A stretch of DNA of 50,586 nt from Methanobacteriota archaeon (GCA_004195715.1 PSPX01000009.1:1-50586), one strand, 5' to 3'; counted from the stretch's first letter, positions 8,555-17,379 are shown. Numbers and translations: made by a program. Notes: a model not told the origin generated them from the sequence alone.

Positions 8555-8824
8555 ATGCCCGAGGGTTCTTCGGAGAAAATGGCGAAATTTCACGGATTCA
8601 GGCACTGCGTCACCTGCAAGGTGAACTGCACTCCGGGTAATTTCGTGGACTTCGAAAGCAAGAGGTACTGCACAGCATGCTGGATTGAGGAGAACAACCC
8701 TGAGCATCCCGAACTTGAGCTAATCAGACAGCAGGTCATCGACATGGCAGAGGAGTGGAAGTGTGCCAAGTGGAGTCGCCAAGAGGGGCCTCTGCCAGAT
8801 GGCCCGAGACCGGCTCGCAAGTGA
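8555..8824 (+). CDS. Small CxxC zinc-ribbon-like protein, function unknown
   Basis: 89 residues from ATG at 8555; an alternative ATG at 8579, closer to a GGAG, would shorten it by eight residues. Two CxxC knuckles (HCVTCK and YCTACW, about 25 residues apart, with a further Cys in between) suggest a single zinc-binding module, followed by an acidic helix and a basic/proline tail. I do not recognise a named family. It lies between cgi121 and the M3 peptidase on the same strand with short gaps (36 and 9 bp), so it is probably co-transcribed with them. Confidence 0.7.
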   Translation: MPEGSSEKMAKFHGFRHCVTCKVNCTPGNFVDFESKRYCTACWIEENNPEHPELELIRQQVIDMAEEWKCAKWSRQEGPLPDGPRPARK

Positions 8825-8833
8825 GGTGATAGT

Positions 8834-10540
8834 TTGGGTTCTGGATTCATCACTGAGGATTTCGATGCTGCTCAGTGGGAGAACATTGAGCCCTATGCCC
8901 ACGACCTCTTGAATCGCGAGTTGAACTGCTCGGGCTGTCTCGAAACTCTGATCAAAGACTGTTCGACCCTTGCCGAGCACATCTCTGAGGCGGGGACGCT
9001 TCTGAGCATTGCTATGACATGCGACACCGAGAGCGAGGCCAAGCGTCAAGCCTACCTAGACTTCATTGAGAACGCCCAGCCCAAGTTGTCGGAGTTCGGT
9101 GACGCCTTCAACCGCAGGCTTGCTGATCACCCCGCAGTCGGCGATCTGCCGCCTCGCTACGACTTGATGATTAAGTGCATCCGGACCGATATCGAGACCT
9201 TTCGAGAAGAAAACATCCCCCTGCAGATTGAAGAGGCCAAACTGGAGACGGAGCACAGCACCATCACCGGAGCCATGACCGTGGAGTTCGAGGGTGAGGA
9301 GAAGACATTTCCACAGATGGCCCTCTACTTCGAGAGTACTGATCGCAGTATCAGGGAGGCTGCTTGGAGGGCGGTCGTGGAGAGGATGAGTCAGGACACA
9401 GAGAGACTGTCCGAGATTTACGACAAACTGATTCGAATCCGGCATCAGATAGCGGTAAACGCTGGATTCGATGACTACCGGTCCTACATCTTCGAGGCCA
9501 AGCATCGCTACGACTACTCTATGGAGGACTGTCTCGAGTTCCACGACTCAATCGAGCGCGTCTGCGTGCCGATGATGCACGAAATCCAAGGGCTCAGGCG
9601 TGAGGCTCTCAGAGTTGCCACGTTACGACCGTGGGACGTCAGCGAAAAGAGCGGTGGTGGAGTGGACATCCACGGAAGGCCGCCGCTGAGGCCCTTCGAG
9701 GATGTCGAGGGGCTAATCACAGGCTGCTCGAATGTCTTCCACGACATGTCACCCGAGCTGGGGGGCATGTTCGACATGCTGAGAGAGAGGGAATCTCTCG
9801 ACCTTGAGAGCAGGAAGGGCAAGGCACCGGGCGGCTACCAGGCCAATCTTGAGAAGACTCGGATACCGTTCATCTTCATGAACGCGGCTGGCACTCACGA
9901 CAACCTGTCTACGATGTTGCACGAAGCCGGACACGCGTTCCACTCGTGCTACAGCTCCGACTTGGAGCTCATAGGGGAGCGTAACCCGCCTCTCGAGTTC
10001 GCAGAGGTAGCCTCGATGTCTATGGAGCTGATGAGTCACCCCCAATGGAGTGTGTTTTACAGTGACGAGGAGGCTCGTAGAGCGAAGCTCGATGATCTCG
10101 AAAAAATCGTCTGCTTTTTGCCGTGGATGGCTACTATAGATGCCTTCCAGCACTGGGTCTACGCCAATCCCGAACATACTCGTGAAGACCGATCTGAACA
10201 CTGGCTGGAGTTGAGGAGAAGATTTGGTCCGAAGACCGATTGGAGCGGTTTTGAGGAACTGAAAGAGACCTCCTGGCAGGGTCAACTTCATCTGTTCCAA
10301 GTTCCTTTCTACTACATCGAGTACGGAATAGCGCAACTCGGAGCGCTGCAAATGTGGCATTACCACAGAAGAGACGCGGCGGACGGCCTCGCCCGCTACG
10401 CACGGGCTATGAGGCTGGGCAACACTAAGCCGCTCCCAGAACTGTTCAGAGCCGCCGGACTCGACCTTGGTTTTGACGAGGAGCACGTTGCATCGCTGAT
10501 TGGCGAGTTGAGCGAGGCGATGGCAGAGATTCGGGCCTGA
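8834..10540 (+). CDS. M3 family oligoendopeptidase (PepF/thimet-like)
   Basis: 568 residues. It starts at TTG 8834, preceded by a GAGGTGAT ribosome site overlapping the stop of the small upstream gene; no ATG fits as well. The zinc motif is TMLHEAGHAFHS (HExxH, about residue 360), followed by the downstream Glu in LEFAEVASMSMEL, the usual third ligand region of M3. The length matches bacterial PepF-type enzymes (~600 residues). No signal peptide, so it should cleave short peptides in the cytoplasm. It ends the probable 4845-10540 operon and fits a peptide-using metabolism. Confidence 0.92.
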   Translation: MGSGFITEDFDAAQWENIEPYAHDLLNRELNCSGCLETLIKDCSTLAEHISEAGTLLSIAMTCDTESEAKRQAYLDFIENAQPKLSEFGDAFNRRLADHPAVGDLPPRYDLMIKCIRTDIETFREENIPLQIEEAKLETEHSTITGAMTVEFEGEEKTFPQMALYFESTDRSIREAAWRAVVERMSQDTERLSEIYDKLIRIRHQIAVNAGFDDYRSYIFEAKHRYDYSMEDCLEFHDSIERVCVPMMHEIQGLRREALRVATLRPWDVSEKSGGGVDIHGRPPLRPFEDVEGLITGCSNVFHDMSPELGGMFDMLRERESLDLESRKGKAPGGYQANLEKTRIPFIFMNAAGTHDNLSTMLHEAGHAFHSCYSSDLELIGERNPPLEFAEVASMSMELMSHPQWSVFYSDEEARRAKLDDLEKIVCFLPWMATIDAFQHWVYANPEHTREDRSEHWLELRRRFGPKTDWSGFEELKETSWQGQLHLFQVPFYYIEYGIAQLGALQMWHYHRRDAADGLARYARAMRLGNTKPLPELFRAAGLDLGFDEEHVASLIGELSEAMAEIRA

Positions 10541-10543
10541 CCG

Positions 10544-10553
10544 GCAGTATATT
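10544..10553 (+). promoter_or_regulatory. TATA-like element for the MFS gene
   Basis: CAGTATATTG lies 35-44 bp before the MFS start, followed by an AGAGGTGGAAGG ribosome site directly before the ATG at 10588. Placement fits a transcript with a short leader. Called by eye only. Confidence 0.35.
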
Positions 10554-10587
10554 GCCTCCTACGGCCTAGCGGTTTAGAGGTGGAAGG

Positions 10588-11889
10588 ATGGAAGGTGCAT
10601 CCGAGGTAGGCTACGTAGGGCGACTGAGGCAATTCAGCCGTAATGCCCGGTTGTACCTGCTGCACGTCATCGGGATGGACCTGATTCACGGGGCTTGGGA
10701 GGTCCTGTTCAACCTCTACCTGCTGGCTGTAGGCTTCGATGTCAAGTTCGTTGGTATCAGAATCGCCGTTCTGGGCATAGCGGGTTCACTGGCCTCGATT
10801 CCGGCGGGCAAGTTGGCCGATCGCATTGACCGCAAATGGGGATTCATCATCGGCGATGGAGGAGGGGCCGTGTGCGCGCTGATACTCATTATGTCCACCA
10901 ATGCGAACACAATCCTAGCGTTCTCGGCCGTCTCAGCCTGCTTCAGCGCGCTGCACCATGTCACTGAGTCTCCGTTCATGGCGGAGAACTCCGAGCCAGA
11001 TGAGAGAATCCACCTATTCAGCGTCGAGACAGGATTGGCCACTCTCGCAGCGATGGTAGGGGCACTAATCGCGGGGTTCCTGCCCCAGTACCTCATCGCC
11101 TCAGAGGGACTGTCTCTTGTCGAGGCCTACAGGTGGGCGGTCCACATCGGAATAGCGTGGTGGTTCCTATCTCTGATACCAGCTATCATGCTCAAGCGGC
11201 ATGTCTCGGAAGAGGTAGCCAAAGCGAGAGCGGAGGTCGCGCACGATGAGCACAGCGGCTGGTTCTCGGCTCTCAGTAACCCGAAAACAGTGTACCGATT
11301 CGTGGCTATAGGAGCTCTGCTATCGCTGGGAGGGGGTTTCGTTCTCAGGCTCGCGAACGTGTTCTTCCACTACGACCTGCACGCTCACGAGCACCAGATC
11401 GGGATGGTCTTTGCAACCGGCTCGTTCTTCCTCGCCATAGGAGCGTTCTCTGTTCCCTTGGTGGTCGAGCGGCTGGGAGAGGTCGCTACCATCGTGTGGA
11501 CGAGGTTCGCAGCGATTCCTTTCATCCTCCTCATAGGCTTCGCGCCGGAGCTAGCCTCACCCGAGGCCGTGGTTTCCTTAGCTGGTCTCGCATGGGTCCT
11601 GAGGACAACCCTGTTCAATATGTCAGGCCCAGCATTCGAGGCATTCAGTATGGGTCAGCTGCATCCAACAGAGCGGGCCACATACATCGGCATATCGCGC
11701 TTGTTTGGAAGTGCGATGGCCGCAGTGGGCGGATATCTGGGGGCGGTCCTGATGAGCGGGGGTGACTTCCGCACCCCATTCATCGTGATGGCAGTGCTGT
11801 ACGCGATATCCACTGCCCTGTTCATGCAGTGGTTCAGGGGCACCCCTGGTCTTTCGGACTCGAGGAGCCTACGGGAATCAGTCCCGTAG
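10588..11889 (+). CDS. Major facilitator superfamily transporter
   Basis: 433 residues with about 11-12 hydrophobic segments. The loop after the second/third segment reads [14 protein letters not shown], the MFS inter-helix 2-3 motif (GxLaDRxgRr). A basic/acidic central loop (about residues 200-230) divides two six-helix halves. The substrate cannot be inferred; the overall form resembles drug- or sugar-type exporters. Strong purine-rich ribosome site. Its 3' end overlaps the 3' end of radA by 12 bp on the opposite strand. Confidence 0.88.
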   Translation: MEGASEVGYVGRLRQFSRNARLYLLHVIGMDLIHGAWEVLFNLYLLAVGFDVKFVGIRIAVLGIAGSLASIPAGKLADRIDRKWGFIIGDGGGAVCALILIMSTNANTILAFSAVSACFSALHHVTESPFMAENSEPDERIHLFSVETGLATLAAMVGALIAGFLPQYLIASEGLSLVEAYRWAVHIGIAWWFLSLIPAIMLKRHVSEEVAKARAEVAHDEHSGWFSALSNPKTVYRFVAIGALLSLGGGFVLRLANVFFHYDLHAHEHQIGMVFATGSFFLAIGAFSVPLVVERLGEVATIVWTRFAAIPFILLIGFAPELASPEAVVSLAGLAWVLRTTLFNMSGPAFEAFSMGQLHPTERATYIGISRLFGSAMAAVGGYLGAVLMSGGDFRTPFIVMAVLYAISTALFMQWFRGTPGLSDSRSLRESVP

Positions 11890-12879
11890 GCCCTCGGATG
11901 TCACGGTAAAGACCGCTTCACCATCAGGCAGGTTAGGACTGTCGACGAGGCGGGCTATGCGTCGGCCCCCCTTCGACTTCCTGAGGTACAAGCGGAATGT
12001 GCTGGCGTGTGCTACGATGTGCCCTCCAATGGCTCTCGTCGGATCTCCCCACATCGCATCGGGCTTCGACATGACCTGATTGGTCACTAGAATCAGAGCA
12101 TTCTGGACGTCTGCAACTTGCTTGAGCTCCTTCAGGTGACGATTGAGCTTCTGCTGCCTAGGGGCCAGCATGCCGCGCCCGATGTACTCGGCACGAAAAT
12201 GACTGGTCAACGAGTCGACGATGATTAACTTGACATCGATGTTCTTTGACATCCTCTTGATCTCATCCACTAGGAGCATCTGGTGGGCTGAGTTGTAAGC
12301 CCGGGCGACGTGAATTCTGTCAAGGGCATCCTGTGGATCTATGCCAACAGCTTCGGCCATCTGCGTTATCCGCTCGGGCCTAAAAGTGTCCTCAGTATCG
12401 ATGTAGAAGACCTCGCCGTCGAATCCTCCCTGATCTAAGGGCAGGATCGTATTGACTGCGAGCTGGTGCCCAATCTGAGTCTTACCACTGCCGAACTCGC
12501 CGTAGACCTCTACGATAGCCTGGGTCTCGAAGCCACCACCGAGTAGCTCATCCAATGCCGAGGTTCCCGATGTGAGCTTCTGCACCTGTCGGCGGCGGTC
12601 TAGAAGTGCTGTGCCACTGATGAAGCCGCCTATGTTGGCCATCTTCTTCGCGCCAGAGATGATTTTGGCCGCTACGGCCTCGCCCAGTTCGGCCTGCTCG
12701 GCCAGCTCATTCGGACTCAACACCGCTATGGAGAGCAATTCGTCGAAGCCTGCTTCGCGCAACTTCTCCGCTGTCGCGGGGCCGACCCCTGGAAGGTCAT
12801 CTACGGTACTCTCAGGCTCGTCCACATCAATCACTATCTTGCTTTCTTCAACCTTCTCACTTGCTGTTTTCTTGACCAT
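11878..12879 (-). CDS. radA: DNA repair and recombination protein RadA
   Basis: 333 residues from the ATG at 12879, which has an AAGGTGAG ribosome site; an in-frame GTG three codons upstream lies within that site and is less likely. An N-terminal helix-hairpin-helix domain ([17 protein letters not shown]) is followed by the RecA/Rad51 core: Walker A GEFGSGKT, Walker [13 protein letters not shown] and the L2-region segment [14 protein letters not shown]. This is the archaeal Rad51/RecA orthologue, forming filaments on ssDNA and driving strand exchange. No intein. The leader contains a TATA-like box and a short hairpin. Confidence 0.97.
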   Translation of the reverse strand: MVKKTASEKVEESKIVIDVDEPESTVDDLPGVGPATAEKLREAGFDELLSIAVLSPNELAEQAELGEAVAAKIISGAKKMANIGGFISGTALLDRRRQVQKLTSGTSALDELLGGGFETQAIVEVYGEFGSGKTQIGHQLAVNTILPLDQGGFDGEVFYIDTEDTFRPERITQMAEAVGIDPQDALDRIHVARAYNSAHQMLLVDEIKRMSKNIDVKLIIVDSLTSHFRAEYIGRGMLAPRQQKLNRHLKELKQVADVQNALILVTNQVMSKPDAMWGDPTRAIGGHIVAHASTFRLYLRKSKGGRRIARLVDSPNLPDGEAVFTVTSEGLRD

Positions 12880-12901
12880 CTCTCTCACCTTATTACGACC
12901 T

Positions 12902-12918
12902 CTATCGGGGTTCGATAG
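12902..12918 (-). promoter_or_regulatory. Inverted repeat in the radA promoter/leader
   Basis: CTATCG, loop GGGTT, CGATAG: 6-bp perfect arms between the proposed TATA box and the ribosome site of radA, i.e. over the expected transcription start. It could be an operator or a 5' RNA hairpin. Weak on its own because the arms are short. Confidence 0.35.
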
Positions 12919-12926
12919 TATTTGAA
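12915..12926 (-). promoter_or_regulatory. TATA-like box for radA
   Basis: On the minus strand this reads TTCAAATACTAT, about 36-47 bases upstream of the radA ATG, leaving room for a ~15-base leader with the AAGGTGAG ribosome site. Called by eye only. Confidence 0.4.
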
Positions 12927-13018
12927 CAAACGATTGACCCCTGCCGGCGGTTGAAAGTGCTTCACCTCGTCGTTTGCTCTCAGTACAACGATTTTCACTT
13001 TCAGTTATGTTTCGCCTA

Positions 13019-13096
13019 TGGTAGCGGGTGGTAGATTTGAACTACCGGTCTCCGGGTTATGAGCCCGACGAGATAACCTGGCTACTCCAACCCGCT
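13019..13096 (-). tRNA. Initiator tRNA-Met (CAT), 3' CCA encoded
   Basis: On the minus strand the gene starts AGCGGGT and ends ACCCGCT, discriminator A, then an encoded CCA (13021-13019). Anticodon CAT is at 13061-13059 in a 7-base loop CTCATAA. The T arm GGTAG/CTACC with loop TTCAAAT, the 5-base variable loop and the D arm GAG/CTC all fold. It has the archaeal initiator marks: an A1-U72 pair and three G-C pairs (GGG/CCC) at the bottom of the anticodon stem. No intron. A TATA-like element lies about 26 bases upstream. Confidence 0.95.
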
Positions 13097-13117
13097 ATGT
13101 CCTTGGGTCTACGGTTG

Positions 13118-13128
13118 GTTATATGAAC
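13118..13128. promoter_or_regulatory. Shared TATA-like element between tRNA-iMet and pyrC
   Basis: GTTATATGAAC is nearly symmetric. Read on the minus strand (GTTCATATAAC) its centre is ~26 bp upstream of the tRNA 5' end; read on the plus strand it is ~30 bp before the ATG at 13152 that precedes pyrC. One element may position transcription both ways. Inference from spacing only. Confidence 0.45.
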
Positions 13129-13151
13129 AGCACCTTAGACGGAAGGAAGGC

Positions 13152-13229
13152 ATGAATGCGTACGCGAACAGTCAAGGGACTTCTCGCACCGCAGCCTTTC
13201 AGGTGAGAGAGTGGTTGGCGGCCTTCTGA
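13152..13229 (+). CDS. Putative 25-residue leader ORF overlapping the pyrC start
   Basis: An ATG directly after the strong purine run GGAAGGAAGG opens a 25-codon frame that runs through the pyrC GTG start (13211) in another frame and stops with TGA at 13227-13229. Start, ribosome site and spacing from the TATA-like element look better than those of pyrC itself, although pyrC has its own AGGTGAGAGA site. It could be a translated upstream ORF that couples or attenuates pyrC, or chance. The peptide has no recognisable motif. Confidence 0.3.
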   Translation: MNAYANSQGTSRTAAFQVREWLAAF

Positions 13230-14584
13230 TTCGAAATTCGGCAATGGTCATCGACGGAGACATCGTTCAAGGGGACCTGCGAGTAGTTGCTGGAAAGATC
13301 GCCTCGGTCGCCCCAGGAGGGGGCCTAGATCCGCTTGACGGCGAGACCATGATTGATGGCGAGGGTTTGCACCTGCTTCCGGGTGCAATCGATCCTCAGG
13401 TGCATTTCCGTGAGCCCGGACAATCCGAGAAGGAAGACATCGGTAGCGGTAGCAGGGCTGCGGCTGCCGGTGGAGTCACTGCCTTCCTAGACATGCCGAA
13501 CAACGTCCCCGCCGCTACTACCATGGAAGCTATGCAGGCCAAGCTAGACTCGGCGGCTCACAGCGCGGTGACTCATCACGGCTTCTTCATCGGTGCCACC
13601 CCGAACAATGTTGTTGATCTACAGCAGGCCGTGGGCACCCCTGACGCTCCATCGCCTACAACTGGAATCTGTGGCATCAAGGTGTTCATGGGTAGCAGCA
13701 CGGGGGACCTGTTGGTGCACCAGCAGCAGCACCTCGAAGACATTTTTGCGGGCACCGCGGGCATCATCGCAGTTCACGCTGAGGACGAGGATAGACTGAA
13801 CGCGCGCAAGCCCGAGTTCGCTCACAGAACCGATGTCGCCGCGCACGCCGAGTGGCGGGACAGCGAGACCGCTCTCATCGCCACCCAGAGAGCAGCGGCG
13901 CTGGCGGAGTCGCACGGACACAGACTGCATGTCCTACACCTGACCAGCGCTCTCGAAGCCGACTGGTTGGCTAGCAACAAGAGCGCCCTAATCACCACGG
14001 AAGTCTGCCCGCAGCACCTCACTTTCGACGACAGTGACGTGGCTGAGCGCGGCACTAGGCTGGTGATGAATCCGCCAATCCGATACGCCGAGGACCGCGA
14101 GACGCTGTGGCGGCGTCTGAGGGACGGTACCATCGACTGCATTGCCACCGACCACGCCCCGCACACGCTTGAGAACAAGAAACTTGGATTCCCGCAAGCA
14201 CACTCGGGGATGCCTGGTGTGGAAACTTCACTGCCGCTGATGCTGACGCACGCGGCTGACGGCAAATGCAGTGTGACCGACGTGGTCAGCTGGATGTGCG
14301 AGGGGCCTGCCCGGGTCTACGGCATGACCGGCAAGGGCAGACTGGCCGAGGGCATGGACGCCGACCTCGTCCTCGTCGATATGGAATCTCGCAGGAAGGT
14401 CCACGACACGGACACCTGGACCCGTGTCGGTTGGACAGCACTCGAGGGGATGGCACTGACAGGATGGCCGATGCTCACCATCGTCGACGGGGTGGTGGTG
14501 CATTCGCGTGATGCGGGTGGTACACTGCGCGGCAACACTGTGACTACGCCCGGATCTACCGGGCGCGCTCTCGAGTTCTCCTGA
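13211..14584 (+). CDS. pyrC: Dihydroorotase
   Basis: 457 residues, GTG start after AGGTGAGAGA. Class I amidohydrolase-type dihydroorotase: metal His pair in DPQVHFREPGQSEKED, GGVTAFLDMPN, a KVFMGSSTG segment with the Lys that is normally carbamylated, metal-binding His in VHAED and LHVLHLTSA, and the catalytic Asp region CIATDHAPH. It makes dihydroorotate in de novo pyrimidine synthesis. No other pyr gene is in the window. The stop codon abuts the stop of the convergent lipoprotein gene. Confidence 0.96.
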   Translation: MVGGLLIRNSAMVIDGDIVQGDLRVVAGKIASVAPGGGLDPLDGETMIDGEGLHLLPGAIDPQVHFREPGQSEKEDIGSGSRAAAAGGVTAFLDMPNNVPAATTMEAMQAKLDSAAHSAVTHHGFFIGATPNNVVDLQQAVGTPDAPSPTTGICGIKVFMGSSTGDLLVHQQQHLEDIFAGTAGIIAVHAEDEDRLNARKPEFAHRTDVAAHAEWRDSETALIATQRAAALAESHGHRLHVLHLTSALEADWLASNKSALITTEVCPQHLTFDDSDVAERGTRLVMNPPIRYAEDRETLWRRLRDGTIDCIATDHAPHTLENKKLGFPQAHSGMPGVETSLPLMLTHAADGKCSVTDVVSWMCEGPARVYGMTGKGRLAEGMDADLVLVDMESRRKVHDTDTWTRVGWTALEGMALTGWPMLTIVDGVVVHSRDAGGTLRGNTVTTPGSTGRALEFS

Positions 14585-17032
14585 TTAGCCCTCGAGAGTT
14601 GCGGAGTTCTCGTCATCCTCTCGATCCTCGCCGTCAGACGAGGTGGTGTCCGGGTCAGTGGTCTCGCCTCCATCGTCGTCGTAGTAGATCTCGGGCGCAT
14701 CGTATCCAGGAATCTCTATCTCGACCATGAGTTCGAGGTCGTCGGTCCGGTGAACCGAGGCGCCGGCGGTGGAAAATGCGTAGATGTAGTCGCCCATGAA
14801 TATCGAACGGCGGATGCTAGTCGAACCTCCCCACCAGCCTGACAGACCATCCTCGTTGTAGAACTCGGAGTGGTTGACCATTCCGTGGGTGCTGAGCGTA
14901 CCGCTCTCGACGTCTACGTCAATGAGCTCAAGGGTGGAAACAAACTCGTAGCCGGAGTAGGTGTAGGTGCGCCCGTCAATGGTGACCTCGTCCCAGGTGT
15001 AACGGTAGGTGGACAGTGGTATTGCGAGCAGTTGCTCGGGCGCCCAGTAGGTGAATGCCTTGTGCTCGTAGGTGGCCTCGGAGAATGACCACGACCAGCC
15101 GCAACCCCACTCGTCGCAGCCCTCGTCCTCGTAGGCCGGAGACAGTGGCAGTGAGTCAGCGAGCACCGGGTTAGTAGGGTCGCTGACATCGAATAGAGAG
15201 ACCTGGGTGATGGACCAGTCGAGTCCTTCGCCGTCGGGCCCGGGTCCGATGCCGATGGTCAGCAGAGTGTTAGCATCGACCGGGTGGATATAGGTCGAGA
15301 CGCCTGGGACCTCGAGCTCGCCGAGTATCTTCGGGTCGGTCGGATTGGTGAGATCGATGACCCAGAGAGGATCCATGTTGCGGAAGGTGACTAGGTATGC
15401 GCGGTCGCCCACGAAGCGTGCGCTCCAGATACGTTCGCCTTCGGCGATGTCGCCGACGTGGCCGATTTGTACCAGCTCGGTGGAGTCGTCCTCACATCCC
15501 TCGGGAATCATGCACTCCATCGCGAATAGAGTGAATACATTGTTTGTGGGACCTGTCCCCTCTTCGTCCTCAAGCCACCAGCGGCCCCATGCGTCCTCGG
15601 TGGTAGCGACGCGGATGACCCCGTTGTGCTCCGAGAGTGAGAATTGGTCCTGCACCGTACCGTCTACCCTGCCAGAAGCGACGTAGGTTGTCTCTGAGGG
15701 ATCGCTGATGTCGAAGACGTGAATGTTAGTGGCGTCATCCCAGCCGGAGTTACGCCAGAACCACCACCAGTCGTTGGCGGGCTCTGCTAACACCATGACA
15801 TCCTGAGAGGCGTACACATGCGCCCATGAGGAGGTGATGTGATCGACTTCCATTTCAGAATCATCGCCGAGCATCTGGATCGTCATGATGGTCGTGAAGC
15901 CACGGCCGGCGCTGTCGGCGCTGGCCGAGTACTCACTACAGTCTCCCGAGCTTATCGGGTGTTGGAACAGGCCCTCCTCACCAATCTCGTAGATGTGCGG
16001 GGCGAAATCGTCGAGGGTCAGGTCGTCGATGATGGCCTGATTGGCGGCGATGGTCTCTTCCATACTCTCATTCCAGATCTCCATCCTCGCCTCGTCGCTG
16101 TCTGACTCCCAGTAGGTTTCAGGCAGGTAGACCCATGTGCGCATGCCCTCGATGTAGGTCCACAGGTGGGTTACCGAGCGCATGGTTCCGTTGACCAGTC
16201 TAGCAGTGTGGTAGTTACCCTCGATATAGATCTCGCGCTCGACCTCTGGAGCAGTTCCGTCGGAGACGTTGATGACGGTGTACTTCACGAGATTTTGTAC
16301 GCGGGTGTAGGTGTAGGAGTACTTCTCCTCTCCAGGGTAGCTGACGGTGACTTCTTCCGACATCAGTTCCCTCAGCGGGTCATCGACTGGAAGGTTCCAG
16401 TAGTATATCGAGGAGGCGATGACGAGTCTGTCGCCATCAAGCATCATCTGCATCGGATAGCCCTGCACGCTCATGTTGGACTCGAGCGTCAGTTCGCCGA
16501 ACTCGGGGACACCCATAATCACCAGCAAGTTGCCGTTGAGCATGTAGATGTGGTAGCCGTCGGTCTTCAGGAAGTCGGCCTCGTCGACGCCATCCTCCTG
16601 GTTGTTGGTCTCGGAGTACTCACCTTCGCGGCTAGTGTCGTCGGTGTTTGACCCGAAATCAGCCGATCCAGCTTCGGCGGTCATGGGCGCGCCGTCCATC
16701 TCCACCATCACATCATCTTCCATCCAGCCGCCGCGCCAGACGGGGGCAGCCCAGTGCCAGTACGCCTGCTGGTCCAGTGCGACCAGCATCTCGTTGTAAA
16801 TCGAGTCCTGAAGATTCGTCAGCAGGAGTTCGCACTCGTCATAGATGTCAAGCACCGGCGAGGTGCGCTCACGGATAGGTAGATCGAGCCGAGGGTACTC
16901 GCCCTCAAGCCAGTCGAGGATTGGATCGATGATATCGTCGTCGATGTCATCGAGGTCATCTATAGCACCCAGGCAACCTGAGTTCAGCATCATCAGCAGT
17001 ACCAGAATTGCAGCCCGCGGACTTCGCTTCAT
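14585..17032 (-). CDS. Secreted beta-propeller lipoprotein (PF09826-type)
   Basis: 815 residues from the ATG at 17032, chosen because it gives MKR plus a hydrophobic run and a lipobox-like MLNSGCLG; an in-frame ATG at 17086 would add 18 residues. The stretch TNNQEDGVDEADFLKTDG is the hallmark of the archaeal/bacterial family of secreted proteins with a C-terminal beta-propeller distantly related to WD40 (Pfam Beta_propel). Repeated blades follow (e.g. WVIDLTNPTDPKILGELEVPG and SLFDVSDPTNPVL). Highly acidic (DDLDDIDDDIID after the Cys; acidic C-terminus). Probably membrane-anchored outside the cell; function unknown. Confidence 0.88.
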   Translation of the reverse strand: MKRSPRAAILVLLMMLNSGCLGAIDDLDDIDDDIIDPILDWLEGEYPRLDLPIRERTSPVLDIYDECELLLTNLQDSIYNEMLVALDQQAYWHWAAPVWRGGWMEDDVMVEMDGAPMTAEAGSADFGSNTDDTSREGEYSETNNQEDGVDEADFLKTDGYHIYMLNGNLLVIMGVPEFGELTLESNMSVQGYPMQMMLDGDRLVIASSIYYWNLPVDDPLRELMSEEVTVSYPGEEKYSYTYTRVQNLVKYTVINVSDGTAPEVEREIYIEGNYHTARLVNGTMRSVTHLWTYIEGMRTWVYLPETYWESDSDEARMEIWNESMEETIAANQAIIDDLTLDDFAPHIYEIGEEGLFQHPISSGDCSEYSASADSAGRGFTTIMTIQMLGDDSEMEVDHITSSWAHVYASQDVMVLAEPANDWWWFWRNSGWDDATNIHVFDISDPSETTYVASGRVDGTVQDQFSLSEHNGVIRVATTEDAWGRWWLEDEEGTGPTNNVFTLFAMECMIPEGCEDDSTELVQIGHVGDIAEGERIWSARFVGDRAYLVTFRNMDPLWVIDLTNPTDPKILGELEVPGVSTYIHPVDANTLLTIGIGPGPDGEGLDWSITQVSLFDVSDPTNPVLADSLPLSPAYEDEGCDEWGCGWSWSFSEATYEHKAFTYWAPEQLLAIPLSTYRYTWDEVTIDGRTYTYSGYEFVSTLELIDVDVESGTLSTHGMVNHSEFYNEDGLSGWWGGSTSIRRSIFMGDYIYAFSTAGASVHRTDDLELMVEIEIPGYDAPEIYYDDDGGETTDPDTTSSDGEDREDDENSATLEG

Positions 17033-17093
17033 GTTGATGGCCAATGGTTTGGAGGATATCAAGCGGTTGGTTAGATGGTTGGACATTTTCTAC

Positions 17094-17300
17094 TCAGACT
17101 GTCGGCCCTATGGGTTGGAACGGAGGGAAAGGGGTGTTACGCGACCTCGGGGCGGGGATCGGCTCCTCGGGATCCTCCTCCGCTAGGGTAAGGGCGTTCG
17201 TCGTTCCTACATCTCCTTCCTCGGAACCGGAGACTAGGGCTTGCGTGCCGCTCATGAAAATCAGGGCGGCGATGTGTAGGTCCAGGTTTCGGTCCATCAA
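17094..17300 (-). CDS. Possible small exported protein upstream of the beta-propeller gene
   Basis: A 68-codon frame (two adjacent ATGs at 17300 and 17297) with a moderately hydrophobic early stretch (LHIAALIFMSGTQALV) and a proline-rich C-terminal half. It fills most of the ~370-bp gap between the lipoprotein start and the hydrolase start. A GGATATGCC element lies ~22 bases upstream on the minus strand. No family recognised and no clear ribosome site; it may be chance. Nothing else was found in this gap apart from the hydrolase promoter. Confidence 0.25.
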   Translation of the reverse strand: MMDRNLDLHIAALIFMSGTQALVSGSEEGDVGTTNALTLAEEDPEEPIPAPRSRNTPFPPFQPIGPTV

Positions 17301-17365
17301 GCAGCAATCATCGGCATATCCGTGATAAGCGACTTGGGCCCTTGAGTCACCCCTGCATCAGACCC

Positions 17366-17379
17366 AAAAGAAAGATACC
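17366..17379 (+). promoter_or_regulatory. BRE/TATA-like element for the hydrolase gene
   Basis: AAAAGAAAGATACC: an A-rich BRE-like run and TATA-like GATAC centred about 27 bases before the ATG at 17401. A GGAG also precedes the ATG, so the transcript may be leaderless or start slightly upstream. Confidence 0.35.

Noticed and set aside
9749-10486. 245-codon open frame antisense to the M3 peptidase
   Set aside because: No recognisable domain, no ribosome site, and it lies fully within a clear HExxH peptidase gene.
12930-13018. Origin recognition box near radA and the tRNA
   Set aside because: No match to the archaeal ORB core (TTCCAGTGGAAA-type), no AT-rich unwinding element and no cdc6/orc1 gene in the window.
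13019-13096. Elongator tRNA-Met or tRNA-Ile2 as alternative identity of the CAT tRNA
   Set aside because: The A1-U72 pair and three consecutive G-C pairs in the anticodon stem are initiator-specific in archaea.
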